Positions 33,908 to 42,489 of a stretch of DNA of 64,000 nt are shown here, one piece after another; the first letter of the stretch is position 1; every line of letters begins with the position of its first letter. The stretch is from Xenophilus sp. E41 (lineage in GTDB: Bacteria; Pseudomonadota; Gammaproteobacteria; Burkholderiales; Burkholderiaceae_C). Location of the stretch: the NCBI RefSeq assembly GCF_003671765.1, contig NZ_QPIB01000001.1, positions 434,001 through 498,000 on the forward strand, given 5' to 3'. Made by a program: the position numbers and the translations under genes. Below the pieces are notes generated by a model. The model did not search any database. It worked only from the letters and a program-made list of their open reading frames with translations, and had not been told where the DNA came from.

Positions 33908-34813
33908 TCAGTGCTTGTGGCCCTCGTGCTCCTCGGCCGTCTCGTGCGCGTGCCCGTGCGCGTGGTCGTGGCCCTCGCCCTCGTGGGCGAGGCGGCTCAC
34001 CGCCGTCACCAGGACGATGCCCGCCACCAGCCAGGCGATCTGCGTCACGGTCTGCCGCGCCGAGAGCCGCCGTTGCAGCTGCGGGATGAGGTCGGCCAGC
34101 GCCACGTAGACGAAGCTGCTCCCTGCCACGACCAGGAAGTACGGCAGGAAGCCCGCGAGCCGCTCCACCAGCCACCAGCCCACCAGGCCGCCGAGTGCCG
34201 TCATGGTGCCCGCCAGCGAGACCTTGACCAGCGCGGCGCGCGAGTTCGCCGAGCTCTGCCGCAGCACCACCAGGTCGCCGATGTGGTGCGGCACCTCGTG
34301 GGCCAGCACCGCCACCGCGGCCAGCACGCCCAGCCGCAGGTCGGCGATGAAGGCCGAGGCGATCAGCACGCCGTCGCCGAAGCAATGCACGCTGTCACCG
34401 GTCAGCACCGTCCAGCCGCCAGCGGTGCGCGGCCGCTCGGGGTGCGCGTGGTCATGGTCATGTTCATGCCCGTGCGCGGCGTGGTCGTGGGCGTGGCCGT
34501 GCCCACCGTGCTGGTGGTGCTCATGCCCGTGGTGCCAGAGCTCCGCCTTGTCGAGCAGGAAGAAGAACACCAGCCCGAAGAGCAGCACGGCGAAGAGCAC
34601 GCCCGGCTCGATGCGGCTCTCGAACGCCTCGGGCAGCAGGTGCATGAAGGCCGTGGCCAGCAAGGCGCCGGCCGCCAGGCTCAGGAGGTACTGGGGACCA
34701 TGCCCGCCGTCGCCCGGCGAGCCACGCACGCCCAGGCGCAGCAAGGCCGCCGCCACCCACACACTGCCGATGCCCGCGAGCAGCGTCGCGGCGAGAATTG
34801 CTATCAAAGTCAT
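33908..34813 (-). CDS. ZIP family metal transporter
   Basis: A 301-residue inner-membrane ZIP permease for zinc or another divalent metal. Eight helices can be placed. The variable loop after helix III (about 92-130) is a long histidine-rich metal-binding stretch (WHHGHEHHQHGGHGHAHDH and more). The metal path is present in SVHCFGDGVLIASAF (helix IV) and HEVPHHIGDLVVL (helix V). The C terminus is again His-rich. Monocistronic; a dispersed repeat and a terminator for the gene at 34935 lie upstream. It resembles the ZupT/GufA group but with the shorter HEVPHHIGD of eukaryote-like LIV-1 forms. Confidence 0.92.
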   Translation of the reverse strand: MTLIAILAATLLAGIGSVWVAAALLRLGVRGSPGDGGHGPQYLLSLAAGALLATAFMHLLPEAFESRIEPGVLFAVLLFGLVFFFLLDKAELWHHGHEHHQHGGHGHAHDHAAHGHEHDHDHAHPERPRTAGGWTVLTGDSVHCFGDGVLIASAFIADLRLGVLAAVAVLAHEVPHHIGDLVVLRQSSANSRAALVKVSLAGTMTALGGLVGWWLVERLAGFLPYFLVVAGSSFVYVALADLIPQLQRRLSARQTVTQIAWLVAGIVLVTAVSRLAHEGEGHDHAHGHAHETAEEHEGHKH

Positions 34814-34856
34814 AGCTGGTTGCGCAATCAGGACGGGCGCTGGCGCCCGATTTCAT
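34797..34856 (+). repeat. Dispersed palindromic repeat, intergenic copy
   Basis: GCTATCAAAGTCATAGCTGG, then CGGGCGCTGGCGCCCG and ATTTCATTCAC. It overlaps the first codons of the ZIP gene and has both arms of the family. Confidence 0.6.
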
Positions 34857-34860
34857 TCAC

Positions 34861-34892
34861 AAAAAAGAACAGCCGCCCCGAAGGACGGCTGT
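34861..34892 (-). terminator. Rho-independent terminator of the dienelactone hydrolase gene
   Basis: On the minus strand, ACAGCCGTCC, loop TTCG, GGGCGGCTGT, then TCTTTTTT. A ten-pair stem with one G-T pair, followed by six T, 42 bases after the stop codon. Confidence 0.88.
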
Positions 34893-34934
34893 GCATTCTG
34901 ACGGCTGGCTTCCCGTTGCGCTGGGGCCGCAGCC

Positions 34935-35831
34935 TCAGGCGACGCCGTGCTGCTTGAACCAGGCCAGGGCGCGCTTCCAGCCGTCCTCGGCCGCGCTCTG
35001 GAGGTAGCTCGGCCGGTAGTCGGCATGGAAGGCGTGGCCCGCTTCGGGGTACACGACGAACTGGGAAGCCTTGGCTGCCGGCGTGCCGGTGGCCAATGCC
35101 GCTTTCATCTTATCGACCGTGTCAAGAGGGATGCCCTGGTCCCTGCCGCCGTACAGGCCCAGCACCGGCGCCTGCAGGCCGGCGGCGACGTCGATCGGGT
35201 GCCTGGGCGTGTTCTCGCTCGGCTGGCCGACCAGCCGGCCGTACCACGCCACGCCGGCCTTCACCTTGCCGGTGGCGGCATACAGCCACACGATGCGCCC
35301 GCCCCAGCAGAAACCAGTGATGCCCGCCTTGGCCGTGTCGCCGCCGTTGGTTTTGGCCCAGGCCAGCGCGCCGTCGAGGTCGCCCATGACCTGGGCGTCG
35401 GGCACCTTCGACACGATATCGGCCTGCAGCTTGGGAATATCGGTGTAGCCGCGGGGATCACCCTGGCGCGCGTACAGCTCGGGCGCAATGGCGAGGTAGC
35501 CCAGCTGCGCGAAACGGCGGCAGGTGTCGGCGATGTATTCGTGCACGCCGAAGATCTCCTGGATGACCAGGATCACCGGCAGTCCGGTCTTGCCTGCCGG
35601 CGCCGCCGCGTAGGCCGGCACCTCGAAGCCGTTCACGGTGTACTTGATCGGGCCGGCCTTGAGGCCTTCGTCGGAGGTCTTGATGGCCGTCTGGGCGGCG
35701 ATGGGCAGCGTGGCGGCGGCGTACCCCACCCCCAGGGCCGCCTTGATGGCGGTGCGGCGCGTCGCGCCGGCTTCGGTGCTGTCGCCGGGCCGCAGGGAGT
35801 CGAAGTCGCGTTTCAGGTCGTCGTCGCGCAT
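34935..35831 (-). CDS. Dienelactone hydrolase family protein, Tat-exported
   Basis: A 298-residue DLH-family hydrolase. A twin-arginine signal ATRRTAIKAALGVGYAAATL lies at residues 23-42, so the protein is likely periplasmic. The catalytic triad is seen as GFCWGG (Cys175), GGRDQGIP (Asp) and GHAFHADY (His), as in carboxymethylenebutenolidase. EIFGVHEYIADTCRRFA is the family N-terminal block. The ATG at 35831 has AGGAG upstream. No ring-cleavage genes are near, so a role in dienelactone turnover is not shown; this subgroup is often a general esterase. Confidence 0.9.
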   Translation of the reverse strand: MRDDDLKRDFDSLRPGDSTEAGATRRTAIKAALGVGYAAATLPIAAQTAIKTSDEGLKAGPIKYTVNGFEVPAYAAAPAGKTGLPVILVIQEIFGVHEYIADTCRRFAQLGYLAIAPELYARQGDPRGYTDIPKLQADIVSKVPDAQVMGDLDGALAWAKTNGGDTAKAGITGFCWGGRIVWLYAATGKVKAGVAWYGRLVGQPSENTPRHPIDVAAGLQAPVLGLYGGRDQGIPLDTVDKMKAALATGTPAAKASQFVVYPEAGHAFHADYRPSYLQSAAEDGWKRALAWFKQHGVA

Positions 35832-35956
35832 GAGGGCAAGCTCCTGGGGGGTATGGAAGGAGCCGGCAGTCTATCGACGCAGCACGAGCGCCCTGCGCGC
35901 GCGCACGATGCCACTGCGTTGCCGGAGGGCATGCGTGCATCGCGCCCCGGGAACGA

Positions 35957-37261
35957 CTAGCGCGTGGCCACCTTGCCCTGCGCGATGTCCATCACCATGC
36001 GCGTCACGAGGTACAGCCGCGGCTCGATCGAGTCGATCAGCACGTACTCCGCATCGGCCGAGTGCGCGCCGAAGCCCTGCAGGCCGAAGCGCTCGACCAC
36101 GGCCGCCTTGCCGGACAGGCCCGCGAAGGCCGCGTCGGTGCCGCCGCCGGCCACCTTGTCGTCGGCGCCGAGCTTGCGGCCCATCTCCTCGTAGATCGAC
36201 TGGGCGTGCTTCGCCATCGCCAGCGAGGCGGGGTTGGACTCGAGCGGCGGGCGACGGCGCTCGAACTTCGCCTCGACCTTGGCCTCGGGAATGAGCTGCT
36301 TCTTCACCCGCTCGGCAATGGCGCGCTCCACGCGGTCGTAGTCGGCGACCTTGGTCACGCGCACGTCGGCCATGGCCGTGGCCGTGGCGGGGATCACGTT
36401 GCGGTTGTTGCCGGCCTGGCCGACGGTCCAGTTCATCTTCAGGCCCGTGGCCGGGTCCGACAGGTCGCGCATCTGCAGCACCTGGTGCGCCATCTCGTAG
36501 AAGGCGTTCACGCCGCGCTCGGGCGCCGATCCGGCATGCGAGGCCTTGCCCTGCACCTTGAGCGACACCGCACCGATGCCCGCCGTGGCCAGCGAGAGCT
36601 TGTCCTCCGCCACCGAGGCCCCTTCGTGCGACAGCACCGCGTCGTGCTCGCTCGCCAGCTTCGTGGTGAGCGCGCGCGAGCCCGGCGAGCTGATCTCCTC
36701 GTCGCCGTTGATCAGCACCGTGAGCTGGCCGTAGTCCTTGAAGCCCAGCTTCTGCAGCATGGCCACCACATGCAGGATGACGGCGACGCCCTGCTTGTCG
36801 TCGGCGATGCCCAGCCCGTAGGCCTTGTCGCCGTCGATGCGGAAGGGCTGCTTGGCGCCCATGCCCACCTGGTACACCGTGTCCATGTGGGCGATGAGCA
36901 TGATCTTCTTGCTGCCCGTGCCGGTGAAGGTGGCCTTGACCATCTTGCCGATCTTCTCGGGCGTGTCTTCCATGCGGTAGACCTCGGGCGACGCCGGGCT
37001 GCCGGGCTCGATCAGTTCCACCTGCCCGCCCAGCGCCTTCAGCCGATCCGCGATCAGGTTGGCGATCTTGTCCAACCCTTCCAGGTCGCGGCTGCCGGAT
37101 TCGATGCCCACGAGCTGCGACAGGGAGTCGAGCAGCGGCTGCTTCTGTTCGGCCGCCAGGGCGACGATGCGGGCATCGGGGGCTGCCAGCGCGGCGCCGG
37201 TGGCTGTTCCCAGTGCGCAAGCCAGTGCCAGGACGCGGAGCGTGGTTCGGAGTCGATTCAT
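35957..37261 (-). CDS. M20 family peptidase, glutamate carboxypeptidase (CPG2)-like
   Basis: A 434-residue zinc exopeptidase with a signal peptide (residues 1-27, ALACALGTATGAALA). Metal ligands and catalytic residues appear in order: LIAHMDTVYQVG, GLGIADDKQG, INGDEEISSPGSR, and the late VAGGGTDAAFAG. The dimerisation domain has GKASHAGSAPERGVNAFYEM. This matches Pseudomonas carboxypeptidase G2, which removes glutamate from folates and dipeptides. The ATG at 37261 has AAGGA ten bases upstream, while 37282 adds seven residues. The polA stop is only 36 bases upstream, so the two may be cotranscribed. Confidence 0.9.
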   Translation of the reverse strand: MNRLRTTLRVLALACALGTATGAALAAPDARIVALAAEQKQPLLDSLSQLVGIESGSRDLEGLDKIANLIADRLKALGGQVELIEPGSPASPEVYRMEDTPEKIGKMVKATFTGTGSKKIMLIAHMDTVYQVGMGAKQPFRIDGDKAYGLGIADDKQGVAVILHVVAMLQKLGFKDYGQLTVLINGDEEISSPGSRALTTKLASEHDAVLSHEGASVAEDKLSLATAGIGAVSLKVQGKASHAGSAPERGVNAFYEMAHQVLQMRDLSDPATGLKMNWTVGQAGNNRNVIPATATAMADVRVTKVADYDRVERAIAERVKKQLIPEAKVEAKFERRRPPLESNPASLAMAKHAQSIYEEMGRKLGADDKVAGGGTDAAFAGLSGKAAVVERFGLQGFGAHSADAEYVLIDSIEPRLYLVTRMVMDIAQGKVATR

Positions 37262-37296
37262 CGGTCTTGGATTCCTTGTCATGAGGAGAAAAGCGT

Positions 37297-40089
37297 TCAA
37301 TGGGCCTGGTCCCAGTTCGGACCGACGCCGATCTCGGCCAGCAGCGGCACCTTCAGTTCGGCCACGCCCGCCATCAGGCGCGGGATCTCGGCACGCACCC
37401 AGTCGACCTCGGCTTCGGGCACCTCGAACACGAGTTCGTCGTGTACCTGCATGATCATCTTCGTGCCGCGTTGCTCGGCGTCGAGCACGGCCTGCACCTT
37501 GTTCATGCTGAGCTTGATGAGGTCGGCCGCCGTGCCCTGCATGGGCGCGTTGATGGCCGCGCGCTCGGCGCCGCCGCGGCGCGGGCCGTTGGGCGAGTTG
37601 ATCTCGGGCAGGTACAGGCGCCGGCCGAACACGGTCTCGACGTAGCCGCGCTCCTTGGCGCTGGCACGGGTCTCGTCCATGTAGTGCTTCACGCCCGGGT
37701 AGCGCGCGAAGTAGCGGTCGATGTAGCTCTTGGCCGCCGTGTTGTCGATGCCCAGGTTGCGCGCCAGCCCGAAGCTGCTCATGCCGTAGATGAGCCCGAA
37801 GTTGATGACCTTGGCGTAACGCCGCTGCTCGCTGCTCACCTGATCGGGCGGCAGGCCGAAGACCTCGGCGGCGGTGGCGCGGTGCACGTCCATGCCCTCG
37901 GTGAAGGCGCGCAGCAGGGCCTCGTCGCCGCTGATGTGGGCCATGATGCGCAGCTCGATCTGCGAGTAGTCGGCGCTGGCGATCACATGGCCCGGCGGCG
38001 CGACGAAGGCCTCGCGCACGCGCCGGCCTTCGGCCGTGCGGATCGGGATGTTCTGCAGGTTGGGGTCGTTGCTCGACAGGCGGCCGGTGACGGCCACGGC
38101 CTGCGCATAGTGGGTGTGCACGCGACCGGTTCGCGGCAACGCCATCTGCGCCAGCTTGTCGGTGTAGGTGCCCTTGAGCTTCGACAGCCCGCGGTGCTCC
38201 AGGATCTTGGCGGGCAACGGGTAGTCCTCGGCCAGCTTCTCGAGCACTTCCTCGTCGGTGCTGGGTGCGCCGCTGGGCGTCTTCTTCACCACCGGCAGGC
38301 CCAGCTTGTTGAAGAAGATGTCGCCGATCTGCTTGGGGCTGCCGAGGTTGAAGGGCTGGCCGGCGATCTCGTAGGCCTCCTGCTCCAGCGCCATGATGCG
38401 CTTGCCCAGGTCGTGGCTCTGCGCGGCCAGCGTGGGTGCGTCGATCAGCACGCCGTTGCGCTCGATGCGGTAGAGCGATTCGCTGCTCTCCATCTCCAGC
38501 TCGTAGATGAAGCGCAGCCGCTCGTCGGCCTGCAGCTGCGGCCACAGGAAGCGGTGCACATCCAGCGTCTGGTCGCTGTCCTCGCACGAGTATTCGGCCG
38601 CCTTGTCGATGGCGACCTGGCTGAACGGGATCTGGTGCGCACCCTTGCCGCACAGGTCCTCGTAGTCGATGCCGCTGCGGCCCAGGTGCCGCTCCGCCAG
38701 GCTGGCCAGCCCGTGCGGCTTGTGCACCTCGAGCACGTAGCTCTGCAGCATGGTGTCGTGCGCATAGCCCTGCACCTCGATGCCGTGGTTGGCGAACACG
38801 TGGCGGTCGTACTTGATGTGCTGGCCCAGCTTCTTCTTCTCGCCGTTCTCCAGCCAGGGCTTGAGGCGCGCCAGCACTTCGTCGCGCGGCAGCTGCTCGG
38901 GCGCATCGGGGTAGTTGTGCGTGAGCGGGATGTAGGCCGCCTCGCCGGGCTGGACGCTGAAGCTGATGCCCACGATCTCGGCACGCATCTCGTCCAGCGA
39001 AGTGGTCTCGGTGTCGATCGCGGCGAGTTCGGCCGCCTCCAGCCGTGCGAGCCAGGTGTCGAACTGTTCCCAGGTGAAGATCGTGTCGTAGGCCAGGTTG
39101 GTCGCGCGCGCGGCGGCGGCCACCTCGAAGCCTTCGAGCAGGCCGGTGCCGCCCTCCGGGCCGCCGCGCGCCTTGTTCTCCTCCACGAGCTCGGGCGGCA
39201 CCTCGTGCGCCTGCAGCGTCTTGACCAGGCTCTTGAAGCCGTACTGCTCGTAGAAGACCTTGAGCGCCTCGGTGTCCTGCTCGCGGATGGCCAGCGCGTC
39301 GAGCGAAGGCAGGCCGGGCACGTGGCCGTCGAGCTCGCAGTCGGTACGGATGGTGACGAGGCGTCGCGACAGCGGCAGCTGGTCGAGCGCCTTGCGCAGG
39401 TTCTCGCCGGCCTGGCCCTTGATCTCGCCGGCGGCGGCGATCAGCGCATCGAGCGAGCCGTACTGCGCGAGCCACTTGGCGGCCGTCTTCGGACCGACCT
39501 TCTCGACGCCGGGCACGTTGTCGACCGCGTCGCCCACCAGCGTCTGGTAGTCGATCATCAGCGAGGGCGGCACGCCGAACTCGGCCGTCACGCCGGCCAC
39601 GTCGCGGCGCTTGCCGTTCATGGTGTCGATGATCGTGATGTGCTCGTCCACCAGCTGCGACAGATCCTTGTCGCCGCTGGACACGATCACCTCCACGCCC
39701 TGCGCGGCACCGGTGCGCGCCAGGGTGCCGATCACGTCGTCGGCCTCGACGTCCGGCACGCTGAGCACAGGCCAGCCCAGCAGCTGCACCACCTGGTGGA
39801 TGGGCTCGATCTGCGTGCGCAGGTCGTCCGGCATGGGCGAGCGGTTGGCCTTGTAGGCGGGATACCAGTCGTCGCGGAAGGTCTTGCCGGGCGCGTCGAA
39901 GATGCAGGCCACGTAGTCGGCGCGCACCTCGCGTCGCAGGGCCTGCATCATGTTGATCATTCCGCGGATGGCGCCGGTGGCCGGGCTCTTGCTGTCGCCG
40001 GGCACCGCGCGCAGGTCGGGCATGGCATGGAACGCGCGGTACAGGTAGCTCGATCCGTCGACGAGCAGCAGCGTTTTCTTGTCGGTCAT
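37297..40089 (-). CDS. polA: DNA polymerase I
   Basis: A 930-residue Pol I that fills gaps and removes RNA primers. The 5' nuclease domain (1-310) has LLVDGSSYLYRAFHA and SSGDKDLSQLVD. The 3'-5' exonuclease (about 340-530) keeps the Asp-Glu pair in AIDTETTSLDEM, so proofreading should be active. The polymerase domain has motif A DYSQIELRIMAHISGD (Asp about 706), the O helix region RYAKVINFGLIYGMSSFGLA and motif C QVHDELVFEV (about 882). The start is at MTDKKTLLLVDG. It is divergent from the DUF2782 gene. Confidence 0.98.
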   Translation of the reverse strand: MTDKKTLLLVDGSSYLYRAFHAMPDLRAVPGDSKSPATGAIRGMINMMQALRREVRADYVACIFDAPGKTFRDDWYPAYKANRSPMPDDLRTQIEPIHQVVQLLGWPVLSVPDVEADDVIGTLARTGAAQGVEVIVSSGDKDLSQLVDEHITIIDTMNGKRRDVAGVTAEFGVPPSLMIDYQTLVGDAVDNVPGVEKVGPKTAAKWLAQYGSLDALIAAAGEIKGQAGENLRKALDQLPLSRRLVTIRTDCELDGHVPGLPSLDALAIREQDTEALKVFYEQYGFKSLVKTLQAHEVPPELVEENKARGGPEGGTGLLEGFEVAAAARATNLAYDTIFTWEQFDTWLARLEAAELAAIDTETTSLDEMRAEIVGISFSVQPGEAAYIPLTHNYPDAPEQLPRDEVLARLKPWLENGEKKKLGQHIKYDRHVFANHGIEVQGYAHDTMLQSYVLEVHKPHGLASLAERHLGRSGIDYEDLCGKGAHQIPFSQVAIDKAAEYSCEDSDQTLDVHRFLWPQLQADERLRFIYELEMESSESLYRIERNGVLIDAPTLAAQSHDLGKRIMALEQEAYEIAGQPFNLGSPKQIGDIFFNKLGLPVVKKTPSGAPSTDEEVLEKLAEDYPLPAKILEHRGLSKLKGTYTDKLAQMALPRTGRVHTHYAQAVAVTGRLSSNDPNLQNIPIRTAEGRRVREAFVAPPGHVIASADYSQIELRIMAHISGDEALLRAFTEGMDVHRATAAEVFGLPPDQVSSEQRRYAKVINFGLIYGMSSFGLARNLGIDNTAAKSYIDRYFARYPGVKHYMDETRASAKERGYVETVFGRRLYLPEINSPNGPRRGGAERAAINAPMQGTAADLIKLSMNKVQAVLDAEQRGTKMIMQVHDELVFEVPEAEVDWVRAEIPRLMAGVAELKVPLLAEIGVGPNWDQAH

Positions 40090-40198
40090 CGGGGCATTTT
40101 GCCGCCTTCGACAGGGCGCCTTCCGACGCATTCGACAGACAGGCGCGAAGCGCACAGGCTGACAGCGGGGGCATCGGCCGGCACCTACAATCCCGCGC

Positions 40199-40573
40199 AT
40201 GAGCTCCAACCGATTCGCCCCCCTGCGCACGGCCCTGCTGGCGCTGGGCTGTCTCCTGCCCCTGGCTACCGTCCACGCCCAGGCGGCCGCGCAGCCCGCC
40301 CCCGCGGCGCAACCGGCAGCACCGGCAGGCGACCCGGAGGCGCTCGAAGGCCGCCGCAACCAGAAGATCGAGCACCTGCGCACCGAGGATTCGGGCGCCC
40401 GTGTCGACGAGACGCGCTACGGCGGCCGTACCCAGCAGATCACCGTGACGCCGAAGAACGGCGGCGCCGCCTACGAGGTGCTGCCCAGCGACGGCCAGCG
40501 CCAGGGCCGCAACCAGTCGGAATCCGGACCCAGCGGCAACGGCCCGCGCGTCTGGAACGTCCTCAAGTTCTGA
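40199..40573 (+). CDS. DUF2782-like secreted protein
   Basis: A 124-residue exported protein with a signal peptide (1-28, ALLALGCLLPLATVHA-QA), a Pro-Ala linker, and the conserved part RRNQKIEHLRTEDSGARVDE then YGGRTQQITVTPKNG. This is the pattern I recall for DUF2782 proteins, which lie beside polA and thrB in many beta- and gammaproteobacteria. The function is unknown. It is divergent from polA and nine bases before thrB. Confidence 0.8.
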   Translation: MSSNRFAPLRTALLALGCLLPLATVHAQAAAQPAPAAQPAAPAGDPEALEGRRNQKIEHLRTEDSGARVDETRYGGRTQQITVTPKNGGAAYEVLPSDGQRQGRNQSESGPSGNGPRVWNVLKF

Positions 40574-40582
40574 CGGTCCGCG

Positions 40583-41668
40583 GTGGCGGTCTTCACCGAA
40601 GTCGGGCCTGAAGCGGCCGGCGCCCTGCTGCGACGCCTCGGGCTGGGCGAGCTGCACAGCCTGCGCGGCATCGAGGGCGGCATCGAGAACACCAATTACT
40701 TCGCCAGCACGGACCAGGGCGAGTACGTCCTGACGCTGTTCGAGCGCCTGAGCTTCGCCCAGCTGCCCTACTACCTGTGCCTGATGAAGCACCTGGCCGA
40801 CGCAGGTCTGCCGGTGCCGGCGCCCGCCGCCGACCCGGCCCAGGCGCCGACCGTGGCGGACGGCACCCATCCCCTCGAAGTCCCGGCCGACGCGCCCTGC
40901 GCGCTGCTGCATACCGTGGCCGGCAAGCCGGCGGCCGTGGTGCAGCGCCTGTCGGGCCGCAGCGAACTGGCCCCCGGCGTGGCGCACTGCCGCGAACTGG
41001 GCGCCCTGCTGGCCCGCATGCACCTGGCGGCGCGCGACTTCCCGCGCATCCAGCCCAACCTGCGCGGCCTGCCCTGGTGGAACGAGACCGCGCCGGTAGT
41101 CATGCCCCACCTCGATGCGGCCCAGGCCGCATTGCTCGCGGGCGAACTGGCCTATCAGAACCATGTGGCGGCCTCGGCCGCCTACGCCGCGTTGCCGCGC
41201 GGGCCGGTGCATGCCGACCTGTTCCGCGACAACGCCATGTTCGCGACCGGCGACGGCACCGATGCGCCGCCGCGCCTCACGGGCGTGTTCGACTTCTACT
41301 TCGCCGGCACCGACACCTGGCTGTTCGACCTGGCCGTGTGCCTGAACGACTGGGCCATCGACCTGCCGACCGGCGTGCCCGACGCCGAGCGCAGCGCCGC
41401 CCTGCTCGCCGCCTACGAAACGGTGAGGCCGCTGACGCGCGCCGAGCGCGAACTGCTGCCCGGCATGCTGCGCGCCGCTGCCTTGCGCTTCTGGATCTCG
41501 CGCCTGTGGGATTTCCACCTGCCGCGCGAGGCCAGCATGCTCAAGCCCCACGACCCGGCGCACTTCGAGCGCGTGCTGCGCCAGCGTGCGCATGCCCCGG
41601 TGCGCGTCGCGTCCGCCGAGGTGGCCGAGGGCGCCGAAGCCGTCGAACAGGCCGTGGAGCCGGCCTGA
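40583..41668 (+). CDS. thrB: Homoserine kinase, type II (APH fold)
   Basis: A 361-residue ThrB of the aminoglycoside phosphotransferase fold that phosphorylates homoserine on the way to threonine. The start is GTG at 40583, nine bases after the previous stop. The sequence has GIEGGIENTNYFAST, the catalytic Brenner motif VHADLFRDN and the metal-binding GVFDFYFAGTDTWLFDLA. The last 25 residues after the normal end are Ala- and Val-rich. It is the middle gene of a three-gene operon. Confidence 0.95.
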   Translation: MAVFTEVGPEAAGALLRRLGLGELHSLRGIEGGIENTNYFASTDQGEYVLTLFERLSFAQLPYYLCLMKHLADAGLPVPAPAADPAQAPTVADGTHPLEVPADAPCALLHTVAGKPAAVVQRLSGRSELAPGVAHCRELGALLARMHLAARDFPRIQPNLRGLPWWNETAPVVMPHLDAAQAALLAGELAYQNHVAASAAYAALPRGPVHADLFRDNAMFATGDGTDAPPRLTGVFDFYFAGTDTWLFDLAVCLNDWAIDLPTGVPDAERSAALLAAYETVRPLTRAERELLPGMLRAAALRFWISRLWDFHLPREASMLKPHDPAHFERVLRQRAHAPVRVASAEVAEGAEAVEQAVEPA

Positions 41669-41672
41669 CGCC

Positions 41673-42470
41673 ATGAAGCTGCTGCTCGTTGCGCCCCGCA
41701 CCGGCGCCCAATGGGTGCGCGAAGGTCTGCAGACCTTCCGCCGTGCGCCCATGGCCTTCTTCTCGCTCTTCATGCTGTTCATGTCGGCGATCGCGCTGCT
41801 GTCGCGCGTGCCGGTCATCGGCGGCGCGCTGGCCGTGGCGCTGGCGCCCGCCAGCACGCTGGCCCTGATGGCCGCCGCCGAGCAGGCGAGCTGCCTGCCG
41901 CCCGGCCGCGTCACGCCGGATGGGCGACCCGTCACGGCAGTGCTGTTCATGTCGGCACTGGGCGCCGTGCGCAGCCGGGTGCGGCCTCTGGTGGCGCTGG
42001 GCGCGCTGTACGGCATCGCCGTGACGCTGGCCGGCCTGCTCGCCAGCGCGATCGCGGGTGACCCGATGGCCGGCGCCTTCGATGCGCAGGGCGCGCCCAA
42101 GCCCGAGGTGATCCAGAGCGGGGCCTTCCAGTTCGCGATGCTGCTGCGCATGGCGCTGTACCTGCCGGTCGCGCTGGCTTTCTGGCACGCACCCGCGCTG
42201 GTCCACTGGCACGCGGTGCCGCCGGTCAAGAGCCTGTTCTTCAGCCTGGTGACCTGCGTGCGCAACTTCGGTGCGATGGCGGTCTACGGCCTGGTGTGGT
42301 TCGCCGTGGTGCTGGCGGGCAGCATCGTGCTGTCGCTGGTGGCCAGCGTCGCGATGGCCGCCGCGGGCAGCGTGGGCGTGGCGGTGCTGGTCGGCGGCTC
42401 CTTCGTGCTCACCGCCATGTTCCTGACCTCGACCTGGTTCAGCTTCCGCGACTGCTTCCAGGCCGACTGA
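41673..42470 (+). CDS. BPSS1780 family membrane protein
   Basis: A 265-residue inner-membrane protein with six to eight predicted helices, for example AFFSLFMLFMSAIALLSR, GALAVALAPASTLALMAAA and AVYGLVWFAVVLAGSIVLSL. The start MKLLLVAPRTGAQWVREGL and the segment GLQTFRRAPMAFF fit a conserved family of Burkholderiales (BPSS1780) of unknown role. It begins five bases after thrB and is convergent with uvrD, whose stop is 20 bases away. Confidence 0.85.
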   Translation: MKLLLVAPRTGAQWVREGLQTFRRAPMAFFSLFMLFMSAIALLSRVPVIGGALAVALAPASTLALMAAAEQASCLPPGRVTPDGRPVTAVLFMSALGAVRSRVRPLVALGALYGIAVTLAGLLASAIAGDPMAGAFDAQGAPKPEVIQSGAFQFAMLLRMALYLPVALAFWHAPALVHWHAVPPVKSLFFSLVTCVRNFGAMAVYGLVWFAVVLAGSIVLSLVASVAMAAAGSVGVAVLVGGSFVLTAMFLTSTWFSFRDCFQAD

Positions 42471-42489
42471 GGCGCCGACCGGCCCCGCT

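Noticed and set aside
37300-40611. Very long open frame opposite polA
   Set aside because: Its product is rich in Val, Gly, His and Arg with no family pattern; it is the GC-rich shadow of polA, which has all polymerase motifs.
35957-42265. Frame open for over 2000 codons on the minus strand
   Set aside because: Only the carboxypeptidase part (to 37261) is real; the rest lies in a wrong frame of polA or opposite thrB.
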